DNA of 5,830 nt from Lysobacterales bacterium (lineage in GTDB: Bacteria; Pseudomonadota; Gammaproteobacteria; Xanthomonadales; SZUA-36). Numbering within the stretch: the stretch's first letter is position 1; each line of letters starts with the position of its first letter. A model generated the notes under the pieces. It worked only from the letters and a program-made list of their open reading frames with translations, was not told the origin of the DNA and did no database searches. Where the stretch lies: contig JABSSV010000184.1 in the NCBI GenBank assembly GCA_013213875.1, positions 1 to 5,830 on the forward strand, written 5' to 3'. Position numbers and translations under genes: made by a program. Positions 1 through 5,790 of this stretch are shown one piece after another.

Positions 1-881
1 AGAAGGCGGTGGAAGAGGGGCTGTCCATGCTGCACGATCCAGCCAAGGCCAGCCGCTATGCGAATGAGGCGGGAGAAATCATGGGCGAGTTGGCCCATGC
101 GCTGGCCTTGCCCAATGATCCGCGGACCCAGTTCAAAGGCCAGCTCGGGGTGCGCAAGGAGGTGGCCTGGGCTGAGCCGCTGCCGCTGTCTGAAGTGAAA
201 GCGGTGGGAAAGGCCTTTGGGTGTACGGTCAACGATGTCTTGATTGCGTCCGTGAGCGGTGCGCTGCGCAGTTACCTGGAGGAGTCGGGCCAGGAGGGCG
301 ATACGGAGTGCGATCTTCGCGCTACCGTGCCGGTCAATCTGCGCCCCCTGGAGCATGCGCTGGAGTTGGGTAATCACTTTGGTCTTGTGTTCCTGGAGTT
401 GCCGGTCAGCGCGGCCAATCCTTTGGCCCGTCTGTATACGGTCAACGAGCGCATGAATGCCTTGAAATCGTCCAAACAGGCGGCCGTTACCTTTGGTTTT
501 CTCGCCGCGCTGGGCATGGGGCCGTCGGTACTACAAAAGCCGGTGTTGGATGTGCTCAGCGAGAAGGCGACCGCCGTTCTCACCAATGTGCCGGGGCCGC
601 AGCAGCCGCTCTATCTGGCCGGTTCACCGTTGCGTGAACTGATGTTCTGGGTGCCGCAAAATGGCAGTATCGGCATGGGTATCAGCATCCTCAGCTACAA
701 CGGTCAGGTGTTTTTTGGCTTGATTACCGATCGCAAGCTGGTGCCTGAGCCCCAGCGAGTCATTGACCGTTTTCGTGCCGAATTCGAGAAACTGCTCTAT
801 CTGGGCATGATGTTGCCACTGGAAGGGCGGCCGGAAGAGACCCTGGCCCAGCAGGTGCTGAGCGCTCCAGATAGCAAGTAA
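1..881 (+). CDS. Wax ester synthase/diacylglycerol acyltransferase (WS/DGAT), C-terminal part
   Basis: The frame is open from the left window edge to TAA at 879-881, so about 293 codons are present and the true start lies outside; the family is usually about 450-480 residues. The N-terminal acyltransferase domain with the catalytic HHxxxDG motif is therefore not visible. What is visible fits the second half of the family: the conserved Asn-Asp pair in VNDVLIA (bases 228-248), the DLRATVPVNLR segment, the LGNHFG segment, and NVPGPQQPLYLAG (from base 585), followed by the WS/DGAT C-terminal domain with its FGLITDRKLVP stretch. The family esterifies fatty alcohols, or diacylglycerol, with acyl-CoA at the inner membrane and lipid-droplet surface. 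A GTG at base 9 is internal, not a start. It converges on the TPR-like gene, with only 27 bp between them and no clear terminator. I see no frameshift. Whether it prefers alcohols or diacylglycerol cannot be told. Confidence 0.93.
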   Translation, partial: KAVEEGLSMLHDPAKASRYANEAGEIMGELAHALALPNDPRTQFKGQLGVRKEVAWAEPLPLSEVKAVGKAFGCTVNDVLIASVSGALRSYLEESGQEGDTECDLRATVPVNLRPLEHALELGNHFGLVFLELPVSAANPLARLYTVNERMNALKSSKQAAVTFGFLAALGMGPSVLQKPVLDVLSEKATAVLTNVPGPQQPLYLAGSPLRELMFWVPQNGSIGMGISILSYNGQVFFGLITDRKLVPEPQRVIDRFRAEFEKLLYLGMMLPLEGRPEETLAQQVLSAPDSK

Positions 882-908
882 TTGCCAGTTGCCGAGCTTG
901 CGGAGGGC

Positions 909-1760
909 TTATTCCAGTTCCGCGAGCGCGCTGTTCACGTCCAACTGCTCCATGGCGTCCGCCGGTTCCAGTTCAGAGGCGGTCACGTACAGCTCAGTGA
1001 CCCGATCCAACTGTTTGTCGCCGTACAGCATGTACAGCCCGTTACCGTATTCCATATGGGCAATCGGTGAGTGAGGAACCCGTTTCAGGGCTTCTTCAAA
1101 ATGGGTTTTGGCCTTGTCGGCGCTGGCTCCATAGGTCATGGCGCCAATCATTTTGCCGACCTTATCGACAATTTCTGCGTTGTACAGCCCCAGCGCTGTA
1201 TGGGCCTCCGCATGTTCAGGCGCCAGTTCCAGTGCCTGCTTAAGACTGTCCTGAATCTTCCCGCCAATGCCATGGCGCAGGGCCTCTACAATGGAAATTG
1301 ACTGGCTATAGCGCCCCAGGTTGAAGGCGTGGAAATAGAACGCGTTGGCCGCTTCCGGCAGGGCGGCCATGGCGGCCTCCGCGCGCTCAGCCGCCGCCAG
1401 CAGAAGCTGGCGTTGTACCTGTTCATCTTCCTCCAGGTAGGCTGCATAGATGCCAGCGGCCTTGTTGGCGGGGGCGTGCCCCAGCGGCCCCAGCGCCGCT
1501 CCCTGTTCGATGGCAGCCCCAAAATTCCCGGCATGAAAGGCACGCCAGGCGCTTTGCAGGGCTGCTGCCAGGGCATCCAGGTCGCCGTCAAAGTCGGCGG
1601 GAGCCGCTTTGGGATGCGCTTCCAGTACGGCCTGAAGCTGTGCGGCTGAAGGCCACGGTTCCTGATCACCCTGATGCAGGCGTGGCCAGGCTGCTTCAAG
1701 GGCATCGCCCGCATAGGTGAAAGCAGAGCTGTCGTAAGGATAGGGTCGCCATTGCGCCAT
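909..1760 (-). CDS. TPR-like cytoplasmic protein of unknown function
   Basis: The protein has 283 residues. The ATG at 1760 is chosen because GGGGGAG lies 6 bp upstream; a longer in-frame start at 1796 has no comparable site. There is no signal peptide or membrane segment, so it is probably cytoplasmic. The sequence is Ala-rich and helical. Residues about 65-265 look like degenerate tetratricopeptide repeats, clearest at SLKQALELAPEHAEAHTALG (172-191) and AKTHFEEALKRVPHSPIAHM (217-236). Between them is a segment, AEIVDKVGKMIGAMTYGAS (195-213), that faintly recalls the TPR-like fold of eukaryotic regulator-of-microtubule-dynamics proteins. No catalytic motif is seen, so a scaffold or partner-binding role is the most that can be inferred. 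It is transcribed divergently from the phasin and convergently to the wax ester synthase, which makes a link to storage granules possible but unproven. Confidence 0.85.
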   Translation of the reverse strand: MAQWRPYPYDSSAFTYAGDALEAAWPRLHQGDQEPWPSAAQLQAVLEAHPKAAPADFDGDLDALAAALQSAWRAFHAGNFGAAIEQGAALGPLGHAPANKAAGIYAAYLEEDEQVQRQLLLAAAERAEAAMAALPEAANAFYFHAFNLGRYSQSISIVEALRHGIGGKIQDSLKQALELAPEHAEAHTALGLYNAEIVDKVGKMIGAMTYGASADKAKTHFEEALKRVPHSPIAHMEYGNGLYMLYGDKQLDRVTELYVTASELEPADAMEQLDVNSALAELE

Positions 1761-1766
1761 CGTATT

Positions 1767-1773
1767 CTCCCCC
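1767..1773 (-). promoter_or_regulatory. Ribosome binding site of the TPR-like gene
   Basis: On the minus strand the sequence reads GGGGGAG, with the last G 6 bp before the ATG at 1760. It decides the start codon against the upstream in-frame ATG at 1796. Confidence 0.7.
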
Positions 1774-1887
1774 GAGCGCTTCCAAGGGCGCTCCAAGCGG
1801 TGGTTTCCGCAGCGCTTCAGGACCCGCAGCGCGGGGGTTTGCGAAGACGCTGAAAAAAAGTCTGTTTTCTAGTGTGTTTGCTCTAAA

Positions 1888-1905
1888 TGCATTCCGTACC
1901 ATGCA
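1888..1905. promoter_or_regulatory. Inverted repeat upstream of phasin, possible operator
   Basis: TGCAT and ATGCA are separated by 8 bp, giving an 18-bp dyad that ends 40 bp before the phasin ATG. The arms are short and could occur by chance. Its place in front of the phasin gene, with a PhaD-like TetR regulator nearby, is the only reason to list it as a possible binding site. Confidence 0.2.
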
Positions 1906-1945
1906 CGCCATCAACTTATCTAACCCATGAAACGGGAGTTTTGAC

Positions 1946-2596
1946 ATGGCTAAGAAGACACTGAAAAAGAAAGTACAGGCGAAAGCATCTTCAAGCAAGC
2001 TGAGTGATCAGGTTCTGGATTCGGCTCGTGATATCTGGCTGGCAGGCCTCGGTGCGTTCTCTATCGCACAGCAGGAGACCAACAAGCTGGTTGAGCAGGG
2101 CGGAAAACTGGTAGGTCAGAGCGGCAAGCTGGTTGAGCAGGGTGGCAAAATCCTCGATGAAGGCAGCAAGCTGTTCGACAAGCTGGTCGAAGAGGGCAGC
2201 AAGATCGAGAAGAGCACCCGCGACGAAGTGGAAAACAAAGTGGTCGATATCCGTGGTGATGTGGAATCTCGCGTTGATTCCGTGCGTCAGCAGGCTGTTG
2301 ATAACTGGGACAAGCTGGAAAACATCTTTGAAGACCGCGTAGCACGTGTGCTGGGTCGTTTGGGTGTGCCGACCGCTGATGACGTGAACAAGCTGTCTGC
2401 GCGGGTGCAGAAGCTGTCTGAGCAGGTTGCCAGCATTTCTGCCAAGCCGGCTGCCAAAGCCGCGCCGAAGAAAGCAGCGCCCAAGAAAGCCGCACCGAAA
2501 AAGGCGGCTCCCAAGGCAGCAGCGGTGAAGAAAGCCGCTCCGAAAAAAGCCGCCGGGAAAAAGCCGGTCGCTAAAAAGGCAGCTGCCAAGGCATAA
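1946..2596 (+). CDS. Phasin, PhaF/PhaI-like granule-associated protein with histone H1-like tail
   Basis: The protein has 216 residues. The start is fixed by GGGAG at 1934-1938, 7 bp before the ATG. Residues about 18-165 form the phasin domain: SARDIWLAGLGAFSIAQQE (26-44), a helical region of heptad-like repeats (47-85), a charged helix, and the family-typical LGRLGVPTADDVNKLSARV (136-154) leading into a likely coiled coil. Residues 167-216 are a basic Lys/Ala/Pro tail of AAPKK-type repeats, as in Pseudomonas PhaF, where the tail binds DNA and helps share granules between daughter cells. By family knowledge, phasins coat storage inclusions and control their number and size. No PHA synthase is present here, whereas wax ester enzymes flank the gene, so the granule type is open. 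It is a single gene ended by the terminator at 2671-2710. Confidence 0.93.
   Translation: MAKKTLKKKVQAKASSSKLSDQVLDSARDIWLAGLGAFSIAQQETNKLVEQGGKLVGQSGKLVEQGGKILDEGSKLFDKLVEEGSKIEKSTRDEVENKVVDIRGDVESRVDSVRQQAVDNWDKLENIFEDRVARVLGRLGVPTADDVNKLSARVQKLSEQVASISAKPAAKAAPKKAAPKKAAPKKAAPKAAAVKKAAPKKAAGKKPVAKKAAAKA
2084..2200 (+). repeat. Heptad repeats within phasin
   Basis: Codons 47-85 encode successive seven-residue units KLVEQGG, KLVGQSG, KLVEQGG and KILDEGS, then KLFD and KLVEEGS. The 21-bp units are recognisable in DNA too: copies 1 and 3 (2084 and 2126) are nearly identical over about 20 bp. The regular Leu/Val placement suggests an amphipathic helix that could lie on a lipid surface or form a coiled coil. 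Confidence 0.8.
2459..2593 (+). repeat. Degenerate 15-bp repeats encoding AAPKK tail
   Basis: From codon 172 on, the unit AAPKK recurs about eight or nine times with substitutions (AAVKK, AAGKK, PVAKK). The codons vary between units, so the protein pattern is better kept than the DNA. This fits selection for a basic, DNA-binding-type tail. Confidence 0.8.
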
Positions 2597-2670
2597 AGCG
2601 TTCGCGAGGTGATAGCCAGGCAACGGGTTTCATATCCGCCACCCAGTGAAGCATCTCGCATTTGCCAAGT

Positions 2671-2710
2671 AATGAAAAAAGGCCGGCTTCAAGCCGGCCT
2701 TTTTTTCATT
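2671..2710. terminator. Bidirectional rho-independent terminator
   Basis: GGCCGGC (2681-2687) pairs with GCCGGCC (2693-2699) around the loop TTCAA. The stem is flanked by an A6 run on the left and a T7 run on the right, and the dyad extends to AATGA/TCATT at the outer ends. Because of the A and T tracts it can end the phasin transcript (+) and the regulator transcript (-), whose stop codons lie 75 bp and 11 bp away. Confidence 0.93.
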
Positions 2711-2720
2711 TCCGTTTGGC

Positions 2721-3362
2721 TCAGGCTGCCAGATAGTCCTCGGCCAGCGTACGGAATTGCGCCGCCTCATCGGCGCGCAGATAGGGGATAAAAAGGTACA
2801 GGACCCGCGCCGCGGCCCGGCTCAGGGAACTGCCATCCTCAAGCCCCGGGTCATCCTGTATTTCCGCATAGGCGATCCAGTAGGTCATTTGTACCATTAC
2901 ATTGCTGACCAGCGCCTGGCGATCGGTGCGGTCGATGCACATGACCTCACCGCCTTCCAGTCGATCCAGAAGCTGCTCCAGCGTCGCTTCAAGTCGCCCC
3001 AGCAAACCATTCATGGCTTGCCGGAGGTTGTTAATGCGTGCGTAGAGATCGGCCAGGTTGCGATAGATGAAACGATAGCGACCCATGGCTTCAAAAATCA
3101 GATGCAAGCGCAGATAGAGCTCCTCGATGCCGGGCACAACACTCTTGTCAGCGGGTTCCAGCAGGGGCATCAGCTCCAGCAGATAGCGCTTGAATAGTTC
3201 CAGCGCAATATCGTCCTTGCTGCGAAAGTGGTAGTAGAGATTTCCGGGGCTGATATCGGCCTCGAAGGCAATGTCATTGGTAGTGACATTGGGTTCGCCC
3301 AGTTCGTTAAACAGCGTCAAACTGGTTTCCAGAATCAGTCCCCGGGTATCTCTGCGGCCCAC
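2721..3362 (-). CDS. TetR-family transcriptional regulator, PhaD-like
   Basis: The protein has 213 residues from a GTG at 3362. The N-terminal helix-turn-helix domain spans about residues 5-50: RGLILETSLTLFNELGEPNV, then TTNDIAFEADISPGNLYYHF as the DNA-binding helices. The ISPGNLYYHF signature and the C-terminal segment around RYRFIYRNLADLY (95-107) resemble PhaD of Pseudomonas, which controls phasin and PHA genes and is thought to respond to an acyl-CoA-type ligand. The frame stays open upstream to 3506, but that part overlaps the acyl-CoA-binding protein gene in another frame and looks nothing like a TetR N-terminus. The GTG lies 7 bp after that gene's stop and has no good ribosome binding site of its own, so translation is probably coupled to it. 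Targets are inferred only: the phasin, the reductase, or its own operon. Confidence 0.88.
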   Translation of the reverse strand: MGRRDTRGLILETSLTLFNELGEPNVTTNDIAFEADISPGNLYYHFRSKDDIALELFKRYLLELMPLLEPADKSVVPGIEELYLRLHLIFEAMGRYRFIYRNLADLYARINNLRQAMNGLLGRLEATLEQLLDRLEGGEVMCIDRTDRQALVSNVMVQMTYWIAYAEIQDDPGLEDGSSLSRAAARVLYLFIPYLRADEAAQFRTLAEDYLAA

Positions 3363-3369
3363 GGTGGCG

Positions 3370-3627
3370 TTAGTCCAGCTGGCCGCCGAGTGCGCGCACG
3401 AGGTCGACGTACTGGTTTTTGGCCTCATCCATACTGGTGCCCTGCAAAGCTTCCCAGGCTTCAAATTTTGCTGCGCCCACAAAGTCAAAAAAGCCGGGTT
3501 TCTCACCGCTCACATCGCCCTCGGTGCCTTGCTTATAAAGCGCATATAGTTTCAGCAGGGTGTCATTGTCTGGCTAGTCAGAAAGTTGCTTGACGGCACT
3601 TACGGCCGTTTCAAAATGATCGCTCAC
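3370..3627 (-). pseudogene. Acyl-CoA-binding protein (ACBP) gene interrupted by an in-frame TAG
   Basis: Reading from GTG at 3627 to TAA at 3370-3372 gives 85 codons, the usual ACBP length (about 86). Codon 18 (3574-3576) is TAG; everything else is intact. After the stop comes PDNDTLLKLYALYKQGTEGD, then KPGFFDFVGAAKFEAW and NQYVDLVRALGG. Tyr28, Tyr31, Lys32, Lys54 and Tyr73, which in bovine ACBP line the acyl-CoA site, occur here at the same numbers, and codon 18 matches bovine Lys18, so AAG to TAG is the simplest origin. ACBP binds long-chain acyl-CoA in the cytoplasm and hands it to enzymes. It is the first gene of a probable two-gene unit with the TetR regulator and diverges from the acyl-CoA reductase. 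No plausible restart follows: the next GTG is codon 39. Alternatives are a sequencing error, a recent nonsense mutation, or suppression of the amber codon. Confidence 0.85.
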
Positions 3628-3745
3628 GTACTCCTCCCAATTATTCGGTTCGCCAACAGGCGTAACCCTTCTGCTAAGATCATGAGCGTCGATCCTATCA
3701 CGATACGAATTCAAACTAGACTTCGCTAAGAAAAGGACCCGCTCT
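3628..3745. promoter_or_regulatory. Divergent intergenic region between ACBP-TetR unit and fatty acyl-CoA reductase
   Basis: These 118 bp carry the ribosome binding sites of both flanking genes: GGGAGGAG on the minus strand, and AAGGA at 3733-3737 on the plus strand, 8 bp before the reductase ATG. They should hold both promoters. A small dyad, TATC-AC-GATA, lies at 3696-3705. I see no strong -35/-10 pair. Sharing this region with a TetR gene unit makes local control of the reductase plausible. Confidence 0.5.
3631..3638 (-). promoter_or_regulatory. Ribosome binding site of the ACBP gene
   Basis: The minus strand reads GGGAGGAG followed by TAC and the GTG at 3627. The GGAGG core is 5 bp from the start. 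This strong site supports the GTG start and shows that the translation signal of the interrupted gene is preserved. Confidence 0.7.
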
Positions 3746-5734
3746 ATGAACTATTTCGTTACCGGTGGTACCGGCTTTATCGGCAAGTACCTGATTATCG
3801 AACTGCTTGAGCGTAAGGGCGTCGGCACCATCTACGTGCTGGTCCGCAGCGGTTCCAAAAAGAAATTTAATGTACTGAAAGCGAGCCTGGGAGATCTCGG
3901 GGAGAAACTGGTGGCCGTCACCGGAGATATCACCCGACCTTTTTGCGGGGTAAGTCCTGCGCAGCGGAAAAAGCTGGCGGGGGAGGTGAAGCATTTTTTC
4001 CATCTGGCCGCTATCTATGACCTGGCAGCGGATGCCGACAGTCAGTACAAAGCCAATGTGGAGGGTACGCGCCATGCGGTGAAGCTGGCCGAGGCCCTGA
4101 GTGCAAAGTGCTTTCACCACATGTCATCGATCGCTGCTGCGGGCATGTTTCCCGGTATCTTTCGGGAGGACATGTTCGAGGAGGCGCAGGGGTTGGAGCA
4201 CCCGTATTTCCCCACCAAGCACGACTCGGAGGGGATTGTCCGGAACGAGTGCAGCATACCCTGGCGTGCCTACCGCCCCGGGCTGGTGGTGGGGCATTCG
4301 GAAACCGGCGAAATGGACAAGGTGGACGGCCCCTATTATTTCTTCAAGGGGATTCAGAAAATGCGCCGCATGTTGCCGGCCTGGATGCCCACGCTGGGTA
4401 TTGAGGGCAGTCGCATCAACATGGTGCCCGTGGACTATGTGGCCAAGGCTACCGTCCATATCGCGCACAAGCCAAAGCTTGATGGCCGCGCCTTTCACCT
4501 GACCGAGCCCAAGCCCAAACGCATCGGCGAGATTCTCAATATCTTTGCGCAGGCTGCACACGCACCGCAGATGACCATGCGCATTGATGCGCGCATGTTC
4601 AGCTTTGTGCCCGCCACGGTACGTCAGGGCCTATCCATGCTGCCACCGGTGCGGCGCATTACCAATCAGGTGTTGAAGGACTTTGGTTTGCCGCCTGATA
4701 TCTTTAAGTTCGTTAACTATCCCACCCGCTTCGACAACCGGGATGCGGAGACGGCACTGAAGGGCAGCGGCATTAAGGTGCCGCGGCTTGAGGACTACGC
4801 CTGGCGCCTGTGGGATTACTGGGAGCGGCATCTGGATCCGGACCTGTTTATCGATCGTAGTCTTCGCGGTCACGTTGGTGACAAGGTGGTGGTGGTTACC
4901 GGTGCGTCTTCCGGTATCGGCAAAGCCACGGCCTTTATGATGGCGGATGCCGGTGCGCGAGTGGTGCTGGTAGCGCGTAGTGAAGAAGGATTGCTGGAAA
5001 CCAAGGCGGAGATTGAAGCCGAGGGCGGTGTGGCCCATGCCTATCCCTGCGATCTGACCGATCTGGACGCCTGTGACAAGTTGATTGACGACATCATTGC
5101 TGATCTGGGGGCTATTCACGTGCTGGTGAACAATGCGGGACGTTCCATACGCCGCTCGATCCAGCATTCCTATGATCGCTTCCATGATTTCGAGCGCACC
5201 ATGCAGCTCAACTATTTCGGCAGCTTGCGCCTGATCATGCGATGCCTGCCGCATATGACTGCGGCACGCGAGGGTCAGTTCGTGAATATCAGTTCCATCG
5301 GCGTGCTCAGTAATGCGCCGCGTTTCTCGGCCTATGTGGCCTCCAAGGCGGCGCTGGACGCTTTCTCGCGCTGTGCGTCCTCCGAGTTCAGCGATACGGG
5401 CGTGTCATTTACGACGATCAACATGCCGCTGGTGCGCACACCCATGATCGCGCCAACGAAAATGTACGATCACGTACCAACCATCAGCCCCGACGACGCA
5501 GCGGAAATGGTCAAACAGGCCGTCATCTACCGGCCCCAGCGGATCGCTACGCGACTGGGCATCTTCGCGCAGGTACTGCACGCGGTAGCGCCGAAGGTAT
5601 CGGAGATTGTTATGAACAGCGCGTTCCGCATGTTCCCTGATTCAACCAGTCGGAAAGGTGTTTCTCAGGGACAGGCTCATGCCAGCCAGGAGCAGATTGC
5701 CTTTGCCAGCCTTATGCGCGGCATTCACTGGTAG
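3746..5734 (+). CDS. Two-domain fatty acyl-CoA reductase, alcohol-forming
   Basis: The protein has 662 residues, close to the Marinobacter enzyme (about 660), which reduces acyl-CoA to fatty alcohol with NADPH. Residues 1 to about 370 are an extended short-chain dehydrogenase domain: TGGTGFIG (6-13), SSIAAAG (127-133), Tyr154-x3-Lys158, YRPGLVVGHSETGEMDKVDG (176-195). Residues about 376-662 form a classical SDR domain like Acinetobacter Acr1: TGASSGIG (385-392), NNAG (462-465), Asn489, Ser516/517, Tyr530-x3-Lys534, then MPLVRTPMIAPTK (560-572). Both cofactor and catalytic sets look complete. By family knowledge the Acr1-like half makes the aldehyde and the N-terminal half completes reduction to alcohol, the co-substrate of wax ester synthase. 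The start is supported by AAGGA at 3733-3737. The gene stands alone on its strand. Confidence 0.95.
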   Translation: MNYFVTGGTGFIGKYLIIELLERKGVGTIYVLVRSGSKKKFNVLKASLGDLGEKLVAVTGDITRPFCGVSPAQRKKLAGEVKHFFHLAAIYDLAADADSQYKANVEGTRHAVKLAEALSAKCFHHMSSIAAAGMFPGIFREDMFEEAQGLEHPYFPTKHDSEGIVRNECSIPWRAYRPGLVVGHSETGEMDKVDGPYYFFKGIQKMRRMLPAWMPTLGIEGSRINMVPVDYVAKATVHIAHKPKLDGRAFHLTEPKPKRIGEILNIFAQAAHAPQMTMRIDARMFSFVPATVRQGLSMLPPVRRITNQVLKDFGLPPDIFKFVNYPTRFDNRDAETALKGSGIKVPRLEDYAWRLWDYWERHLDPDLFIDRSLRGHVGDKVVVVTGASSGIGKATAFMMADAGARVVLVARSEEGLLETKAEIEAEGGVAHAYPCDLTDLDACDKLIDDIIADLGAIHVLVNNAGRSIRRSIQHSYDRFHDFERTMQLNYFGSLRLIMRCLPHMTAAREGQFVNISSIGVLSNAPRFSAYVASKAALDAFSRCASSEFSDTGVSFTTINMPLVRTPMIAPTKMYDHVPTISPDDAAEMVKQAVIYRPQRIATRLGIFAQVLHAVAPKVSEIVMNSAFRMFPDSTSRKGVSQGQAHASQEQIAFASLMRGIHW

Positions 5735-5748
5735 GCGAGGGGATTAAA

Positions 5749-5776
5749 AGCGGCGGAACCGACCGGTTCCGCCGCT
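5749..5776 (-). terminator. Hairpin terminator between reductase and convergent gene
   Basis: AGCGGCGGAACC (5749-5760) and GGTTCCGCCGCT (5765-5776) form a perfect 12-bp stem with loop GACC. On the minus strand the stem is followed by TTTTAAT, as in a rho-independent terminator; on the plus strand it is followed by CTCAGG with no T run. It therefore best serves the minus-strand gene at the right edge, though it begins only 14 bp after the reductase stop and may also block or stabilise that transcript. Confidence 0.75.
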
Positions 5777-5790
5777 CTCAGGCCGGGCGC

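Larger units (their letters stand above)
1761..1945. promoter_or_regulatory. Divergent intergenic region between TPR-like gene and phasin
   Basis: These 185 bp separate two start codons on opposite strands, so they must hold both promoters unless one gene is read from elsewhere. The left half is GC-rich and contains an inverted repeat GAGCGC/GCGCTC (1774-1779 and 1788-1793) in the leader of the TPR-like gene. The right half, from about 1850, is AT-richer with an A7 run at 1853-1859 and a short inverted repeat at 1888-1905. I found no convincing -35/-10 pair on either strand. Confidence 0.55.

Noticed and set aside
1286..1714. Long minus-strand open frame of 142 codons inside the TPR-like gene
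   Set aside because: It overlaps the TPR-like gene on the same strand in another frame, has an Arg/Pro/Trp-rich composition typical of out-of-frame GC-rich DNA, and no recognisable domain.
1761..1796. Upstream in-frame ATG for the TPR-like gene
   Set aside because: The downstream ATG at 1760 has a strong ribosome binding site at proper spacing, and the 12 extra residues would be encoded by that leader and its inverted repeat.
1823..1835. Small hairpin CCCGC-AGC-GCGGG
   Set aside because: Only a 5-bp stem with a 3-base loop, no T run on either strand, and it lies between divergent starts where no terminator is expected.
2459..2593. Possible CRISPR or satellite array
   Set aside because: The repeats are coding AAPKK units in frame with the phasin, contiguous and without spacers.
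1991..2623. 210-codon minus-strand open frame antisense to the phasin
   Set aside because: It mirrors the phasin's repetitive codons and gives a Leu/Gly/Phe-rich sequence without a family; the sense frame is a clear phasin.
3696..3705. TATC-AC-GATA dyad before the reductase
   Set aside because: Arms of 4 bp are expected by chance; not related in sequence to the dyad upstream of the phasin.
4631..5254. 207-codon minus-strand open frame antisense to the reductase
   Set aside because: Entirely inside a well-recognised reductase gene; His/Gln-rich shadow with no domain.
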